DNA from: Veillonella_A intestinalis
GTDB lineage: Bacteria > Bacillota > Negativicutes > Veillonellales > Veillonellaceae
NCBI RefSeq assembly: GCF_943192895.1
Contig: NZ_CALPCB010000003.1
Location: 186,001-250,000 of the forward strand
Reading direction: 5' to 3'
DNA length: 64,000 nucleotides
Below the pieces are notes generated by a model. The model saw nothing but the letters and a program-made list of their open reading frames with translations. It had not been told where the DNA came from and did not search any database. The translations under genes and the position numbers were made by a program. This document shows positions 18,603 through 27,812 of this stretch, in pieces. How positions within the stretch are numbered: position 1 is the stretch's first letter; every line of letters begins with the position of its first letter.

Positions 18603-19076
18603 CTATAACATTCTGCTGGACACAGTAAATAAAATATGTAACTGACCATTTTCTTTTTTCAATTCCTGTGGCTTAATTTCAAGCGTTGGATGGGCTTCTG
18701 TCAATTCAGTAGCAAAAGTAAAATAGTCCTGCAATGCTCCATTTACTTCTATATTCAACTGATTACCCCGTTTCGTCTCTTGTTCTTCCATCGCTATAAT
18801 TGTCAAAGCTTTACTCCCGATTATTTGCATAATTACATCTTTTAAATGACTTCCTTCTGAAATCTCATTATCAGTTGACGTAATTAGTTCATAGGCCGGA
18901 CTTGCTACTACTACTGAATCTCCTTCATTTTGCAAAGACTGTTCTTCTTGAGCGGCCACCAACATTGCTTGTTCACTATGAAACCAAAAAGCAAGCACAG
19001 CACCTAGGATTGTAATAAAGCAATAACTACTTATTAGTTTTATTATCAGCTTTCTTGGAATCGTCATTCTTGCCAT
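18603..19076 (-). CDS. pilO: PilO-like type IV pilus assembly protein
   Basis: Last gene of the pilus operon. A bitopic protein of about 157 residues: one N-terminal membrane helix (SYCFITILGAVLAFWF) and an extracytoplasmic domain ending in a beta-rich stretch. Sequence identity to PilO is not obvious by eye; the call rests on size, topology and position after pilM-pilN. Several start codons are possible; ATG at 19076 overlaps the upstream gene by 50 nt. PilO and PilN form the inner-membrane alignment complex with PilM. Confidence 0.6.
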   Translation of the reverse strand: MARMTIPRKLIIKLISSYCFITILGAVLAFWFHSEQAMLVAAQEEQSLQNEGDSVVVASPAYELITSTDNEISEGSHLKDVIMQIIGSKALTIIAMEEQETKRGNQLNIEVNGALQDYFTFATELTEAHPTLEIKPQELKKENGQLHILFTVSSRML

Positions 19077-19563
19077 AGCGTCCTGATAACTGAAACGTAT
19101 GAACTTTACGAGTTGCATCAATGCCTTGCTTCTCATTAATTGTCACTCCCCTTAATACACTCTTTAATTTTTGACTATATGCCAATACGACTTCTGGAGT
19201 TGTACTAATACCTGCAATAGTAAATCCTGTATCCGTAAATGTAATCGTATCTAAAACTATGTGAGAGTTAGCACAATCTACCATATGCACTAACATACTT
19301 GCTTCTGTAGTATGACTTAAATCCTTCGCCATTAAACGTTTAAGACGTGCATTATATGAAGTTACAGCTTCGTGATTAGATTGACCCATTTCAACTAATT
19401 TTTGTGTACTAGCCTCAAGTTCACAATTTCCCATATACCAATAAAAAACTAAACTCCAACAAATTATCGGCAATAATAACAGAAATACTATTCCTCCTAT
19501 TAACCGACTTTTATGTAGTTTACATATATATTCTAATCTCATAGACCATGTCATAAAATTCAT
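19027..19563 (-). CDS. pilN: PilN-like type IV pilus assembly protein
   Basis: Bitopic protein of 178 residues: a short cytoplasmic N terminus, one membrane helix (GGIVFLLLLPIICWSLVFYW), a coiled-coil stretch and a small globular domain (IVLDTITFTDTGFTIAGIS) that resembles the ferredoxin-like fold of PilN. It lies between pilM and the PilO-like gene, the canonical order. The N terminus of true PilN contacts PilM; here it is short (MNFMTWSMRLEYICKLHK). The C terminus is polar, rich in Lys and Asn. Confidence 0.65.
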   Translation of the reverse strand: MNFMTWSMRLEYICKLHKSRLIGGIVFLLLLPIICWSLVFYWYMGNCELEASTQKLVEMGQSNHEAVTSYNARLKRLMAKDLSHTTEASMLVHMVDCANSHIVLDTITFTDTGFTIAGISTTPEVVLAYSQKLKSVLRGVTINEKQGIDATRKVHTFQLSGRYGKNDDSKKADNKTNK

Positions 19564-19653
19564 ACAATGCTTAACTACCTTTCTAATGCCCTTAACGATC
19601 TTCCAGAACCATGCCTTTATATACAGCTATTATCACTTCCCATAATAAAAAAG

Positions 19654-20649
19654 CTACCTTTTTGCCCCTATACCACCTCGATAAGCAAGACCTAAGGCCA
19701 TATCCCATAATACTGGTTTTGCAATAGCTCTAGTCTGTTTACTAGCTACTGTATTTAACATAAGGTCCTCTTCAAAAGGAATCGGCGTCAAACGTCCATA
19801 TTTTTCATATATAAGCTCCCACTGCAAAGGTTCAACTGTTTCCTCCCTTGCTGCCATCTCTTTTTCCATCGGATTTATCTCACCTAACTCTAGTCTGGAC
19901 GAATTTGTCATACCCCTGTTCAGTTCAGGGTAATCCACAGTCGTTTCAATTTTCATCGGTTTATAATCATCTTCATAGATTTGAACGCCTGCAATTCCCT
20001 GTATACCATAGCTATAGAAATCTACTTCCATTTCATCTAAAGCAGAGATTATAGCCTGCATATCAAGGGAGACTAAATAGGTACTCATACAAAGACCATT
20101 ATACCAACCAGTAAATTCAATTGCATTTTCACTTACAATGCCTATAACAGCACCATTCTTTTCTACAAAACGACGAGTTAATGGAGCTGGTGCCGCATCA
20201 ATAATCTTCAAATTGCCACCACCTTTTAATGCGCCTGTGGCTAAATCTGTAATATGTTGCTTTTGAAGTGCTACTACGTAGAGTAATTGCTGTTCTGCTG
20301 CGTCCACAGCCTCTGGGGGCATATCCTCTAAAACAAAATCATAATAATAAGAATCTTCTGGCCAAGTAACAAATTCAGGTACTGTCCAACGCAACATTTC
20401 AGCAACTTCAATTCGTGGTAATCGAGGCAAGATCATAATCTTATCTTGTCGTTCTCCCAATGCTACAATCCCCATTGCTACGCCTTCCAAAGAATATGTC
20501 TTAATTAGCCGTTTACAATCTTCAAACAAACTGCCTTGTCGTTCTACTACAATACTATCATTAACCACCTCACCATTTTTTGTCTGCTCCATCTTAATGG
20601 CAACCATTTGCGTAATACCTATAGCGATGCCAATAAATTCTGATTTCAT
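19654..20649 (-). CDS. pilM: PilM-like type IV pilus ATPase-fold protein
   Basis: About 331-residue cytoplasmic protein of the actin-like PilM/EpsL type: FIGIAIGITQMVAIKM at the N terminus and paired segments resembling the first and second ASKHA subdomains (ILPRLPRIEVAEMLRWTVPEF; LKIIDAAPAPLTRRFVEKNG). The canonical phosphate loops are weak, so the family match is moderate; order before pilN-pilO supports it. The ATG at 20649 is preferred; a longer in-frame reading from 20703 would begin at TTG inside the preceding gene. Confidence 0.7.
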   Translation of the reverse strand: MKSEFIGIAIGITQMVAIKMEQTKNGEVVNDSIVVERQGSLFEDCKRLIKTYSLEGVAMGIVALGERQDKIMILPRLPRIEVAEMLRWTVPEFVTWPEDSYYYDFVLEDMPPEAVDAAEQQLLYVVALQKQHITDLATGALKGGGNLKIIDAAPAPLTRRFVEKNGAVIGIVSENAIEFTGWYNGLCMSTYLVSLDMQAIISALDEMEVDFYSYGIQGIAGVQIYEDDYKPMKIETTVDYPELNRGMTNSSRLELGEINPMEKEMAAREETVEPLQWELIYEKYGRLTPIPFEEDLMLNTVASKQTRAIAKPVLWDMALGLAYRGGIGAKR

Positions 20650-20674
20650 ATTATTTTCTGTATCCCTTCCACAC

Positions 20675-21169
20675 TTATTGAATCCGTGAAACTCGCTCCA
20701 CAATCACCGTCTTCTTATCCCCTACACCATACGTATTCTCCTTATGTGAAGCGCCCCCTCTATCTTCTAAGGATTTATTTTCTTCTCTAAATACTACATA
20801 GTATCTCACTTGTTGTCCCGTTAATTTATTACGATATGCGACTCTAAAATCCCCTTTTTCGTTAAAGGGACTAGGTGGTGTCAAAATATAAGTAACAACA
20901 CTTTGTTCAGACTGCTCATATATTACTTCACGCCCCGTAGGCATAGTTATTCCTTGCTCACTATAAGTCCGTAGCAAACAGCCAATGATACCTTCCGCAT
21001 AATAATTCATGGCAGTTAAGCCCACTTCATCATGAGTCATACTCACTACTATATGCATAGTCGTACTAATAGCGCTCCAAAATAATAATAAAATAGTCCC
21101 TAAAATTAAAGCTATATATGTAAAAAATCCACGTTCATTCACATGTAAATCACAGCCTAAGTATTTCAT
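20675..21169 (-). CDS. PilX-like pilus component
   Basis: 164 residues with MKYLGCDLHVNERGFFTYIALILGTILLLFWSAI: a short polar leader, then a hydrophobic helix beginning GFFTYIA, without the usual Glu at position 5 of a mature pilin. This layout is like PilX/GspK-type minor pilins. The rest is soluble, with an Arg/Tyr-rich strand. It lies immediately before pilM and overlaps no pilin gene. Confidence 0.55.
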   Translation of the reverse strand: MKYLGCDLHVNERGFFTYIALILGTILLLFWSAISTTMHIVVSMTHDEVGLTAMNYYAEGIIGCLLRTYSEQGITMPTGREVIYEQSEQSVVTYILTPPSPFNEKGDFRVAYRNKLTGQQVRYYVVFREENKSLEDRGGASHKENTYGVGDKKTVIVERVSRIQ

Positions 21170-21219
21170 AAGGCTACATCCATCCCGTTTCTAAACTACC
21201 CATTCACCAAAATATAATC

Positions 21220-21840
21220 TTAAAAGTTCCCCTTTGAAAAGCCAAAATAAAATATATTAGGATATATGACAACATCAGTAATTTGCTCATAATCACTACC
21301 TCTAATAGCATTAGCACGCCCATCTACACGAGTTCGCCAACTCATTCGAATAGGTCCTTTTTTCATAAGTTGAGAAAAAGGGGGCATTCCTTTTATGGGT
21401 GCCACAATCAATTCACCCCATTGTGGGCTTAAGGAAGATGATGAAATAGCTTGTGCCTGACCATCACTCAAAATACGACTAGCTTCACCACCAACAATGC
21501 CATATTGTCTAAAACCATCTTGCAATACATAATTGCCCGTACGACTTACCGTCATTTGTTTTGGACTTTGCTTCGTATAATTAGCAATTGTCAAACGAGT
21601 TGTTGTTGCATCTAAATATACTTCATTACTAATTTGCCATTGTTGCCACCATTTTACTGATGTTCCCATAAGACTTAGTAACGCTAATAAAGCCATACAA
21701 ATAATAGTAGAACTTATAAGTAACTCAGCTAATAAAAAACCGCTAGCACGGTTCCCATAATATCGTGCATGACGATTTATTCTAATCAGAAATCCCTTCC
21801 CAGATATATGTTTTGAAATGAACCAATTCCTGTTGTTCAT
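21220..21840 (-). CDS. minor pilin with prepilin N-terminal motif (PilW-like)
   Basis: 206 residues. After a long basic leader it carries G/FLLAELLISSTIICMALLALLSL, a type IV prepilin cleavage/methylation motif with Glu at position 5. The leader (about 33 residues) is longer than usual. An AGGATATT site precedes the ATG. The gene overlaps the preceding pilin-like gene by 59 nt. Size and position suggest a PilW-type minor pilin forming part of the pilus tip. Confidence 0.7.
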   Translation of the reverse strand: MNNRNWFISKHISGKGFLIRINRHARYYGNRASGFLLAELLISSTIICMALLALLSLMGTSVKWWQQWQISNEVYLDATTTRLTIANYTKQSPKQMTVSRTGNYVLQDGFRQYGIVGGEASRILSDGQAQAISSSSLSPQWGELIVAPIKGMPPFSQLMKKGPIRMSWRTRVDGRANAIRGSDYEQITDVVIYPNIFYFGFSKGNF

Positions 21841-22219
21841 AATATCCTATAACCTCTAATTCTTTAACCTCCATATCATGCGCTGTCGTACTATGAACTG
21901 TACGTTCCAATCTATAAGGAACTTCTACCTTTGGTATACGCCCTAATATGCCCGTATGTTGATAATTATATTTTCCCTCTTCCATAGCTGTTATAGCTAC
22001 TTGAATCAATTGTTGTTGTATATTAGCTTTACGCCATTGCATTATCAAAGATCCCATCAATGCAGTAATTGTTAAAATAAATAATACTGTAATTACAGTA
22101 CCGCCTAAGGCTTCGGCATAGAGATAACCGGCTCTATAATCTGCTCTATGATCTTCTTTATGATCTACTTTGCGCCTATCCAATTTGCTAAATAATCCCC
22201 TAATACACTGCACCGTCAT
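21782..22219 (-). CDS. pilin-like minor pilus protein
   Basis: About 145 residues. GYLYAEALGGTVITVLFILTITALMGSL is a prepilin-like helix with Glu at position 5 after the glycine. The leader is highly charged (RRKVDHKEDHRADYRA). The ATG at 22219 is preferred because GGAGGGGAG lies 9 nt upstream and the preceding gene stops at 22222; a more distant ATG at 22243 would overlap it. Confidence 0.6.
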   Translation of the reverse strand: MTVQCIRGLFSKLDRRKVDHKEDHRADYRAGYLYAEALGGTVITVLFILTITALMGSLIMQWRKANIQQQLIQVAITAMEEGKYNYQHTGILGRIPKVEVPYRLERTVHSTTAHDMEVKELEVIGYYEQQELVHFKTYIWEGISD

Positions 22220-22221
22220 AG

Positions 22222-22791
22222 TTAAAAACTCCCCTCCACCCATCTAATACGAGGTGTTTGCTGTGAAAAAATAAATTTACGATATAAGTGCAATGGATAA
22301 TCATAAAGTTCATAACTAAATACATCATTTTGACCATCATAACTACCTAAGTATACCGCTTGCTGTGATCTTGAATTATTAACAAGTTTCATAGTATTCG
22401 GTAAATGTATATACTGCGTCCCCCAAAGTTCGCCATATAAATTACTACTATATTCATCTGGCCTAATATACATTGTATTTACTGGACTTATTATAGCCCC
22501 TGTACTGCCATTAAAAGATATAAACTGCATTCGTTTTAATGTATAGTAAAACTGTCGACTCACCTCATCAAAGCGCCTTGTCTCACTCAAGTTAGGAGAT
22601 AAAGCTAAATGAGCCATACTAAGTAATAAACCGAGCAGTGTTAAGTAAATTAATACTTCAACTAATAAAAAGCCTTGTTGAGATTGTTTAAATGCAGTAT
22701 ATTTATGGCCTATCTTTTTTCTTCTAGTTAGTAAATCAATATCTGGCCACCTCCCTGCTCCCAAATATACAAACACCAGGTAGCCATACAT
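22222..22791 (-). CDS. minor pilin (GspH/PilE-like)
   Basis: Up to 189 residues, with a prepilin motif QQGFLLVEVLIYLTLLGLLLSM near residues 37-60. The annotated ATG lies inside pilD (64-nt overlap) and would give a 39-residue leader. A nearer non-ATG start (an ATT or TTG close to 22737-22760, behind GGGAGGTGG) would give the normal short leader; the true start is uncertain. Extracytoplasmic part is rich in Tyr and Asn. Confidence 0.65.
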   Translation of the reverse strand: MYGYLVFVYLGAGRWPDIDLLTRRKKIGHKYTAFKQSQQGFLLVEVLIYLTLLGLLLSMAHLALSPNLSETRRFDEVSRQFYYTLKRMQFISFNGSTGAIISPVNTMYIRPDEYSSNLYGELWGTQYIHLPNTMKLVNNSRSQQAVYLGSYDGQNDVFSYELYDYPLHLYRKFIFSQQTPRIRWVEGSF

Positions 22792-23354
22792 AAAAAAGGA
22801 CCAAAGGGTAGTACATATAGTTTTTTTCTAGTTAATAGCCAATACATAAGAAGCCAACAAGTACCACTAACAAAAGCCAATACTATTGCATACCAAAGAG
22901 CTACTGATGATAACCATAAAGCAAATGTACTGCACCATTTTATATCACCTAATCCTAACCCTTCATTTGATACTTTTCGAAGTAAGAATCCACCTAACCA
23001 AACTAAGGCTGCTGAAATTATTACACTCTTCCAAGCTCCATTTATTAGCCATATTCGACCTAACCCACTTATAGACAATAAAATAGCACCTTCATCAGGA
23101 AGAATCAGATACTGCTTGTCGATGGTAGCGCCTATAAAAAGAGTAACTCCGAAGATTATGGTTAAAAATAACTCACTTAGAGAGTTCATAAAATATGCAC
23201 CACTTAATCCAACTAGTAAACCTATACATACGCAAAGTAGATAAAACTTATCAGAACGCCGTTCTCGTCCTACAATAAACTCCCTTAAGAGATAGAAACT
23301 ACCTATACCTGCTAATAGGCCACATATACTGCCAATACTAATTTGAAACCACAT
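22728..23354 (-). CDS. pilD: prepilin peptidase (type IV, A24), minimal form
   Basis: Polytopic inner-membrane aspartic protease of 208 residues that removes prepilin leaders. The two catalytic aspartates appear as ATIDKQYLILPDE and GLGLGDIKW (GxGD). The N-terminal cysteine-containing domain that precedes the peptidase in most PilD proteins and is linked to N-methylation is absent; the sequence begins directly with a membrane helix. It therefore resembles the short A24 group (TcpJ/ComC variants lacking the methylase loop). Confidence 0.85.
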   Translation of the reverse strand: MWFQISIGSICGLLAGIGSFYLLREFIVGRERRSDKFYLLCVCIGLLVGLSGAYFMNSLSELFLTIIFGVTLFIGATIDKQYLILPDEGAILLSISGLGRIWLINGAWKSVIISAALVWLGGFLLRKVSNEGLGLGDIKWCSTFALWLSSVALWYAIVLAFVSGTCWLLMYWLLTRKKLYVLPFGPFLCMATWCLYIWEQGGGQILIY

Positions 23355-23517
23355 ATACTAACCACAACGTCCCTTTTATACAATAACAGGCCTTCTTAAA
23401 ACCTATAAATATTTATAAATAAATATAACCATACATTTAATAAATGAATATAAATAACCATATATTCTAAATCTACATATTCTAAATCTATATGTTTTAA
23501 TTATTTAATAATATTCT

Positions 23518-23949
23518 TTAATTAGTTTCACTAGCACTATCCGAAGCTGTTACTACAATATGGCTACCAGCTCCGCCTCCATTGCTTTCAGAAGTAACTG
23601 TATATTCACCACCTTTAGGTGTTTTAACCGCTTCAGATAAATAACCAGCTTTATATAAATCATCTACCGATGGTACTTGATTAGTTGATTTATCTACCAT
23701 ATAAAGCTGAGCTGCATTAGCAATCGTTTGTGTATCAGCTTTGATTTTAGCATCTCGAGCCTTATCACCAGCCGATAAAAATTGTGGCATTGCAACTACT
23801 GCTAAAATTGCAATAATAGCAACTACTACCATTAATTCAACTAATGTAAAACCACCTTGCTTCTTGCGCTTCATTTGTATAGCTTTACGATACGCCATCA
23901 CCCATTGTTTCACACGTTCTGTAATTGACATCATAGATATTGTTCCCAT
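23518..23949 (-). CDS. pilA: type IV major pilin
   Basis: 143 residues with a canonical motif: KKQGGFTLVELMVVVAIIAILAVVAMPQF, the G/F cleavage site followed by Glu5. The soluble part is short with a Gly/Ser-rich end (ESNGGGAGSHIVVTAS). The ATG at 23949 has AAAGGA 9 nt upstream, giving a 30-residue leader, long for a type IVa pilin; a shorter reading from the ATG at 23874 (MKRKKQGG) lacks a clear ribosome site. Gap of 163 nt to pilD; AT-rich with repeated TATTCTAAATCTA. Confidence 0.88.
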   Translation of the reverse strand: MGTISMMSITERVKQWVMAYRKAIQMKRKKQGGFTLVELMVVVAIIAILAVVAMPQFLSAGDKARDAKIKADTQTIANAAQLYMVDKSTNQVPSVDDLYKAGYLSEAVKTPKGGEYTVTSESNGGGAGSHIVVTASDSASETN

Positions 23950-23979
23950 AACTAACAATCCTTTCTAAACCTAATATTT

Positions 23980-25164
23980 TTATACATTTTGCATTGCTGT
24001 TACAGCATTAAACATTGGTAACATAACAGCAATCACTAAAATAGCTACCCCTATCCCCATAAGAGATACCATGATAGGTTCTAACATTTGTTGCAGTTTA
24101 TTCATATAGCGATTAGTCAATTGTTCATAATACGTAGCGCCATGATGTAACATGTCGCCCATATCCCCCGTTTCTTCCCCAATCATCACTAACTCCCATA
24201 GAAATTCATTACCTAGCTTAACTTCTTTCAAAGATTCCCCCAATGTACGACCATGACTAATTTCTTCACATACCCTATGCTGTAATTGTTCTGCATACGG
24301 ATTTCCCCAAAGTGAGCCTGTTAAGTTGAGCATTTCTGTAATCGTCAAACCGCTATCTAGTAAAATAGCCCATACCTTTGTAAGCCTAGCTAAATAAAAA
24401 CAATCAAACCATTCGTGGCCACTACCACATTGCCAAAACTTTCGTAATATTTTAAAACGAAACTTCGATTGTTGCCAGAGCCACCATATAAAAGTCCCTA
24501 CACTTAATAACAATGCACTGCAAAGCCCTGCATGAAGCGTAACAAAATCACCAAAACTAAATAGTAATTTTGTCAACCACGGTAATGGTACTTGCATGGA
24601 CATAAACACTTTTTTAAAGGCCGGTAAAATAAAACCTACAGCTACGCCAATAAACAGCAACATTAGGCCTAGTAAAAACAAAGGATATGCTGCTGCACTA
24701 CTAATTTGGCGTTGCCAAACCATTTGTTTCTCATAATACCCTTTAATCTGTCCAAAGCTATTGCCTAAAGTTCCTGCCGCTTCACCAGCTTGTAATAAAG
24801 CACAACCTATGGTAGGAAATCCTAACTGTCCCAATACTTCGGATAATACATGCCCCCGCTGAACCGCTTCATTAATAGCCTTATAAGGAATTCGCTTTGT
24901 CGGCTTATCACTCAAAAATTGCATAACACGACGTATAGAAATCCCCGCTTCTAATAAAAGTGACATGCGATAAGAAAACTCTACAATATCCTTATAAGCC
25001 CACTTTTTATTCCCTGTCTTCGTTTCCTTAGCAATATGCAATGATAAAATCTGAAAACCTCTATGTCGCAACTTTTGCACGACTTCTTCACTAGCTTCTG
25101 CCCACATGGTATCTTCTTGTATCACCCCCTTTGCATCGAAGGCGCGATAACTATAGCATTTCAT
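23980..25164 (-). CDS. pilC: inner-membrane platform protein PilC/GspF
   Basis: Polytopic platform protein of about 394 residues with two T2SSF domains: first around KDIVEFSYRMSLLLEAGISI, second around LARLTKVWAILLDSGLTITEMLNL, each followed by EAAGTLG / GEETGDMG-type motifs, and three membrane helices. The ATG at 25164 (MKCYSYRAFDAKG, the usual PilC opening) overlaps the pilT end by 14 nt. An upstream reading adds 38 unlikely basic residues. Confidence 0.92.
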   Translation of the reverse strand: MKCYSYRAFDAKGVIQEDTMWAEASEEVVQKLRHRGFQILSLHIAKETKTGNKKWAYKDIVEFSYRMSLLLEAGISIRRVMQFLSDKPTKRIPYKAINEAVQRGHVLSEVLGQLGFPTIGCALLQAGEAAGTLGNSFGQIKGYYEKQMVWQRQISSAAAYPLFLLGLMLLFIGVAVGFILPAFKKVFMSMQVPLPWLTKLLFSFGDFVTLHAGLCSALLLSVGTFIWWLWQQSKFRFKILRKFWQCGSGHEWFDCFYLARLTKVWAILLDSGLTITEMLNLTGSLWGNPYAEQLQHRVCEEISHGRTLGESLKEVKLGNEFLWELVMIGEETGDMGDMLHHGATYYEQLTNRYMNKLQQMLEPIMVSLMGIGVAILVIAVMLPMFNAVTAMQNV

Positions 25165-26197
25165 AACTCTGTTCCAATACCTCCTTAAATTCAGGACGAG
25201 AACCCCACTCTTTTTCAAGCGCTGCCACTGCCATTTCCATCGTTTGCATCGGCGGCTGCGTTTCTTGAATAGAAACAATTTGAGGCTCCTTGCGTTGCCT
25301 GATTAAATTGGCTACTGCTGGCGTATTCAATAAAATATCCCGCGCCACAATAAATTGATTGTCTATGCGAATTAAACGTTGACACAATACGGCACGCAAG
25401 ACTTGCGATAACTGAGCACGCACCTCTTCTTGTTGTTCCGCTGAAAATACAGATATCATTCGATTAATAGCCATAACAGCCCGCTGCGTATGCAAAGTAG
25501 CAAAAACTAAATGCCCTGTTTCAGCTGCATGCAAAGCGGCCTCCAATGTTTCTCTATCCCGCAATTCCCCAATCATAATCACATCTGGATCTTCCCGAAG
25601 TGCATCACGCACACCCTCTGCCATAGAATCCATATCTTGCCCTAACTGTCGCTGATGAATTAAACTTCCTTTATTTTGAAACGTAAATTCAATAGGATCT
25701 TCTAGTGTAATAATATGTTTATGAGCTTCCTCATTAATACACGCCAAACAAGACGCTAATGTATAGCTTTTGCCAGAGCCTGTAGCCCCTGTAATGAGAA
25801 CTAACCCTTCTTGTAATTTCACTATATGATGCAATAATTTACCTGCTTCGCCTTTAGGTAAAGCTAAAGATTGATTATATAAAATACGCAAAGTACCACA
25901 CATTGTCTGTTGTGATTTATATAAATGAACGCGAATACGAACTGTTTGAAAGGTAAAAGCACTATCTTTTGATTTAGATTTCATCAACCCCTTATCACTC
26001 ATTAAGTCATCTTCATTCTTTAGCTCCCCCCGTTCACAAGCAAACTGAATCTCATCAAATACACAACTCGAAACACTACTATTTTCACCTACTTGTAGGT
26101 CACGACCTAATCGAAAATAAGGCTCTTTTCCCGTTTCCAAATGAATATCGGTAGCCCCTATGGCTATAGCCTTATTTAATAATTCAACTAACTTCAT
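25151..26197 (-). CDS. pilT: pilus retraction ATPase PilT
   Basis: Hexameric secretion ATPase of about 348 residues. Walker A GATGSGKSYTL, Walker B region DPDVIMIGELRDRETLEAALHAAETGHLVFATLHT with the His box, and N-terminal LLNKAIAIGATDIHLETG. The small size and the GELRD/AETGHLV signature fit PilT, which drives retraction and, in many bacteria, DNA uptake. ATG at 26197 has AAGGGATG nearby; a GTG at 26236 would add 13 residues. Confidence 0.9.
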   Translation of the reverse strand: MKLVELLNKAIAIGATDIHLETGKEPYFRLGRDLQVGENSSVSSCVFDEIQFACERGELKNEDDLMSDKGLMKSKSKDSAFTFQTVRIRVHLYKSQQTMCGTLRILYNQSLALPKGEAGKLLHHIVKLQEGLVLITGATGSGKSYTLASCLACINEEAHKHIITLEDPIEFTFQNKGSLIHQRQLGQDMDSMAEGVRDALREDPDVIMIGELRDRETLEAALHAAETGHLVFATLHTQRAVMAINRMISVFSAEQQEEVRAQLSQVLRAVLCQRLIRIDNQFIVARDILLNTPAVANLIRQRKEPQIVSIQETQPPMQTMEMAVAALEKEWGSRPEFKEVLEQSYEML

Positions 26198-26310
26198 CCG
26201 CTCATCCCTTACTATCCGTATGCTCTGCTTATTCACAACATTCTATGTATTTGTAATTTTCTACTACTCACAATATTTAACTTATTCACACTGAAAGAAT
26301 TCGTATCTAA

Positions 26311-27420
26311 CTATATGTCTATACAAATTCCACTTTGAAGAATGGCTTGTTGCGTAGTTAAGCCCTGTTGTACAACAGTCTTAGCTGATGTTTGTAATGT
26401 TGGTTTTACATATCTTGCTAAAGTGTCTGTATTCCAACTACTTAAATGAGCTGGTACCGACCATAATTCATATAAAGCTAAACGTCCATGAGTGCCCGTG
26501 GTAGTAACTCGGCGTACCAACCGCTGAGCTAAAGCCCCTAATAAAGTTGCCTTTAATAAATAATCTTCAACACCCATATCTAGCAAACGTTCCCGCACAC
26601 CAAGCGCAGTATTCGTATGAATAGTCGCCAATACACGATGACCCGTAAGAGCCGCTTGAACAGCCAATTCTGCTGTTTCTGTATCACGAATTTCACCAAC
26701 CATAATCGTATCCGGATCTTGTCGCAATACAGCCCGCAAAGCTCTAGGAAATGTCAACCCAGCTTTAGGATTAATCTGTACTTGAATAGCCCCAGGAATA
26801 TCTGCTTCTACAGGATTTTCTAAGGAAATAACATTCTCAGCCTTAGTATCCAATAATCTGAGCAATGCATATAAAGTACTCGTTTTACCCGATCCAGTAG
26901 GACCCGAAATCAAAAACAAACCATACGGCCGTTGTAAAATTTCTCCAACAGCTTCTCGCACCTCTGCTGACATGCCTAATTCAGCTAAACTTTTATAACA
27001 ATTTTCATTCCCTACAATACGACATACAATCGTTTCGCCATAAATTGCCGGCAACGAAGACACTCTAAGCAACACTTCCTTAGCAGATACTATTTTAGAA
27101 TTATTGGTAGCACCTCCCACTTTCTCCACATCTACACTAGTAAGACTTCTCGATTTATCTACAATGGATGAATCATGCCAACACCAACGACCATCTTGAG
27201 GCAAACGCTTTTCACTAATATCTAGGCCACTTAAAATTTTAATACGATTTATAACTTGTTCCGCTTCACGACCAGTTATAGTTCGATACGCTTCCAATAC
27301 TCCATCAATACGAAAACGAATTAAAATCCCCTCTTTTACCGCATCAAAATGAATATCACTAGCTTTCGCTACCATTGCCTCATGAATAATTGCATCTAGC
27401 TCAAATTCTACTTGAAACAT
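26311..27420 (-). CDS. pilB: pilus extension ATPase PilB/GspE, minimal form
   Basis: 369 residues, well short of the usual 550-570. It begins directly with the N2-type domain (FELDAIIHEAMVAKASDIHFD), then Walker A GPTGSGKTSTL, the Asp box and Walker B (DPDTIMVGEIRDTETAELAV) and the His box TGHRVLATIHT. The MshEN/N1 domain is missing, and the four-cysteine zinc motif that normally follows QRLVRR is replaced by VTTTGTHGRLALYEL. First gene of the pilus operon; start context AGGGCGGTG is moderate. Confidence 0.9.
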   Translation of the reverse strand: MFQVEFELDAIIHEAMVAKASDIHFDAVKEGILIRFRIDGVLEAYRTITGREAEQVINRIKILSGLDISEKRLPQDGRWCWHDSSIVDKSRSLTSVDVEKVGGATNNSKIVSAKEVLLRVSSLPAIYGETIVCRIVGNENCYKSLAELGMSAEVREAVGEILQRPYGLFLISGPTGSGKTSTLYALLRLLDTKAENVISLENPVEADIPGAIQVQINPKAGLTFPRALRAVLRQDPDTIMVGEIRDTETAELAVQAALTGHRVLATIHTNTALGVRERLLDMGVEDYLLKATLLGALAQRLVRRVTTTGTHGRLALYELWSVPAHLSSWNTDTLARYVKPTLQTSAKTVVQQGLTTQQAILQSGICIDI

Positions 27421-27624
27421 AAAAATAACAACACCGCCCTATCATCTACCAAAATATCTTTCAACTCTATAAAAGCAACTTACAACTCAACCTATTTCAA
27501 ATATCATACATACACCTTTAAAAATCACTGCTAACGAAGAATTCTCGAAAAAATTTTTAACTCCTGCCAAATTACACTAATGGTATGAACTCGCACTGAC
27601 AGTGTGAATAAAAAATAGCCAATA

Positions 27625-27673
27625 AAAAACTAGACTGAAATATTGACTAAGCCAACATTTCAGTCTAGTTTTT
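27625..27673 (-). terminator. bidirectional terminator between accessory region and pilus operon
   Basis: Perfect 17-bp inverted repeat 27625-27641 / 27657-27673 (AAAAACTAGACTGAAAT arms) with A/T runs at both ends. It insulates the accessory cluster from pilB. Elsewhere in the 27421-27812 gap I see a small palindrome (CACTGACAGTG near 27593) and no clear promoter. Confidence 0.8.
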
Positions 27674-27812
27674 AAAATACACATGTTATATTCTTCTATT
27701 CTCTTAATTATTTAAAATAGCATTTTATCTAACATTATAAATTGAGAAGTTACACTACCGCCAGGAAATACGGCCAAATAAAGTGCTTACTACTTACCTT
27801 ACTTATACTAAC

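Noticed and set aside
23390..23517. Tandem repeat or CRISPR-like array behind pilA
   Set aside because: Only two or three short AT-rich repeats (TATTCTAAATCTA) without regular spacers.
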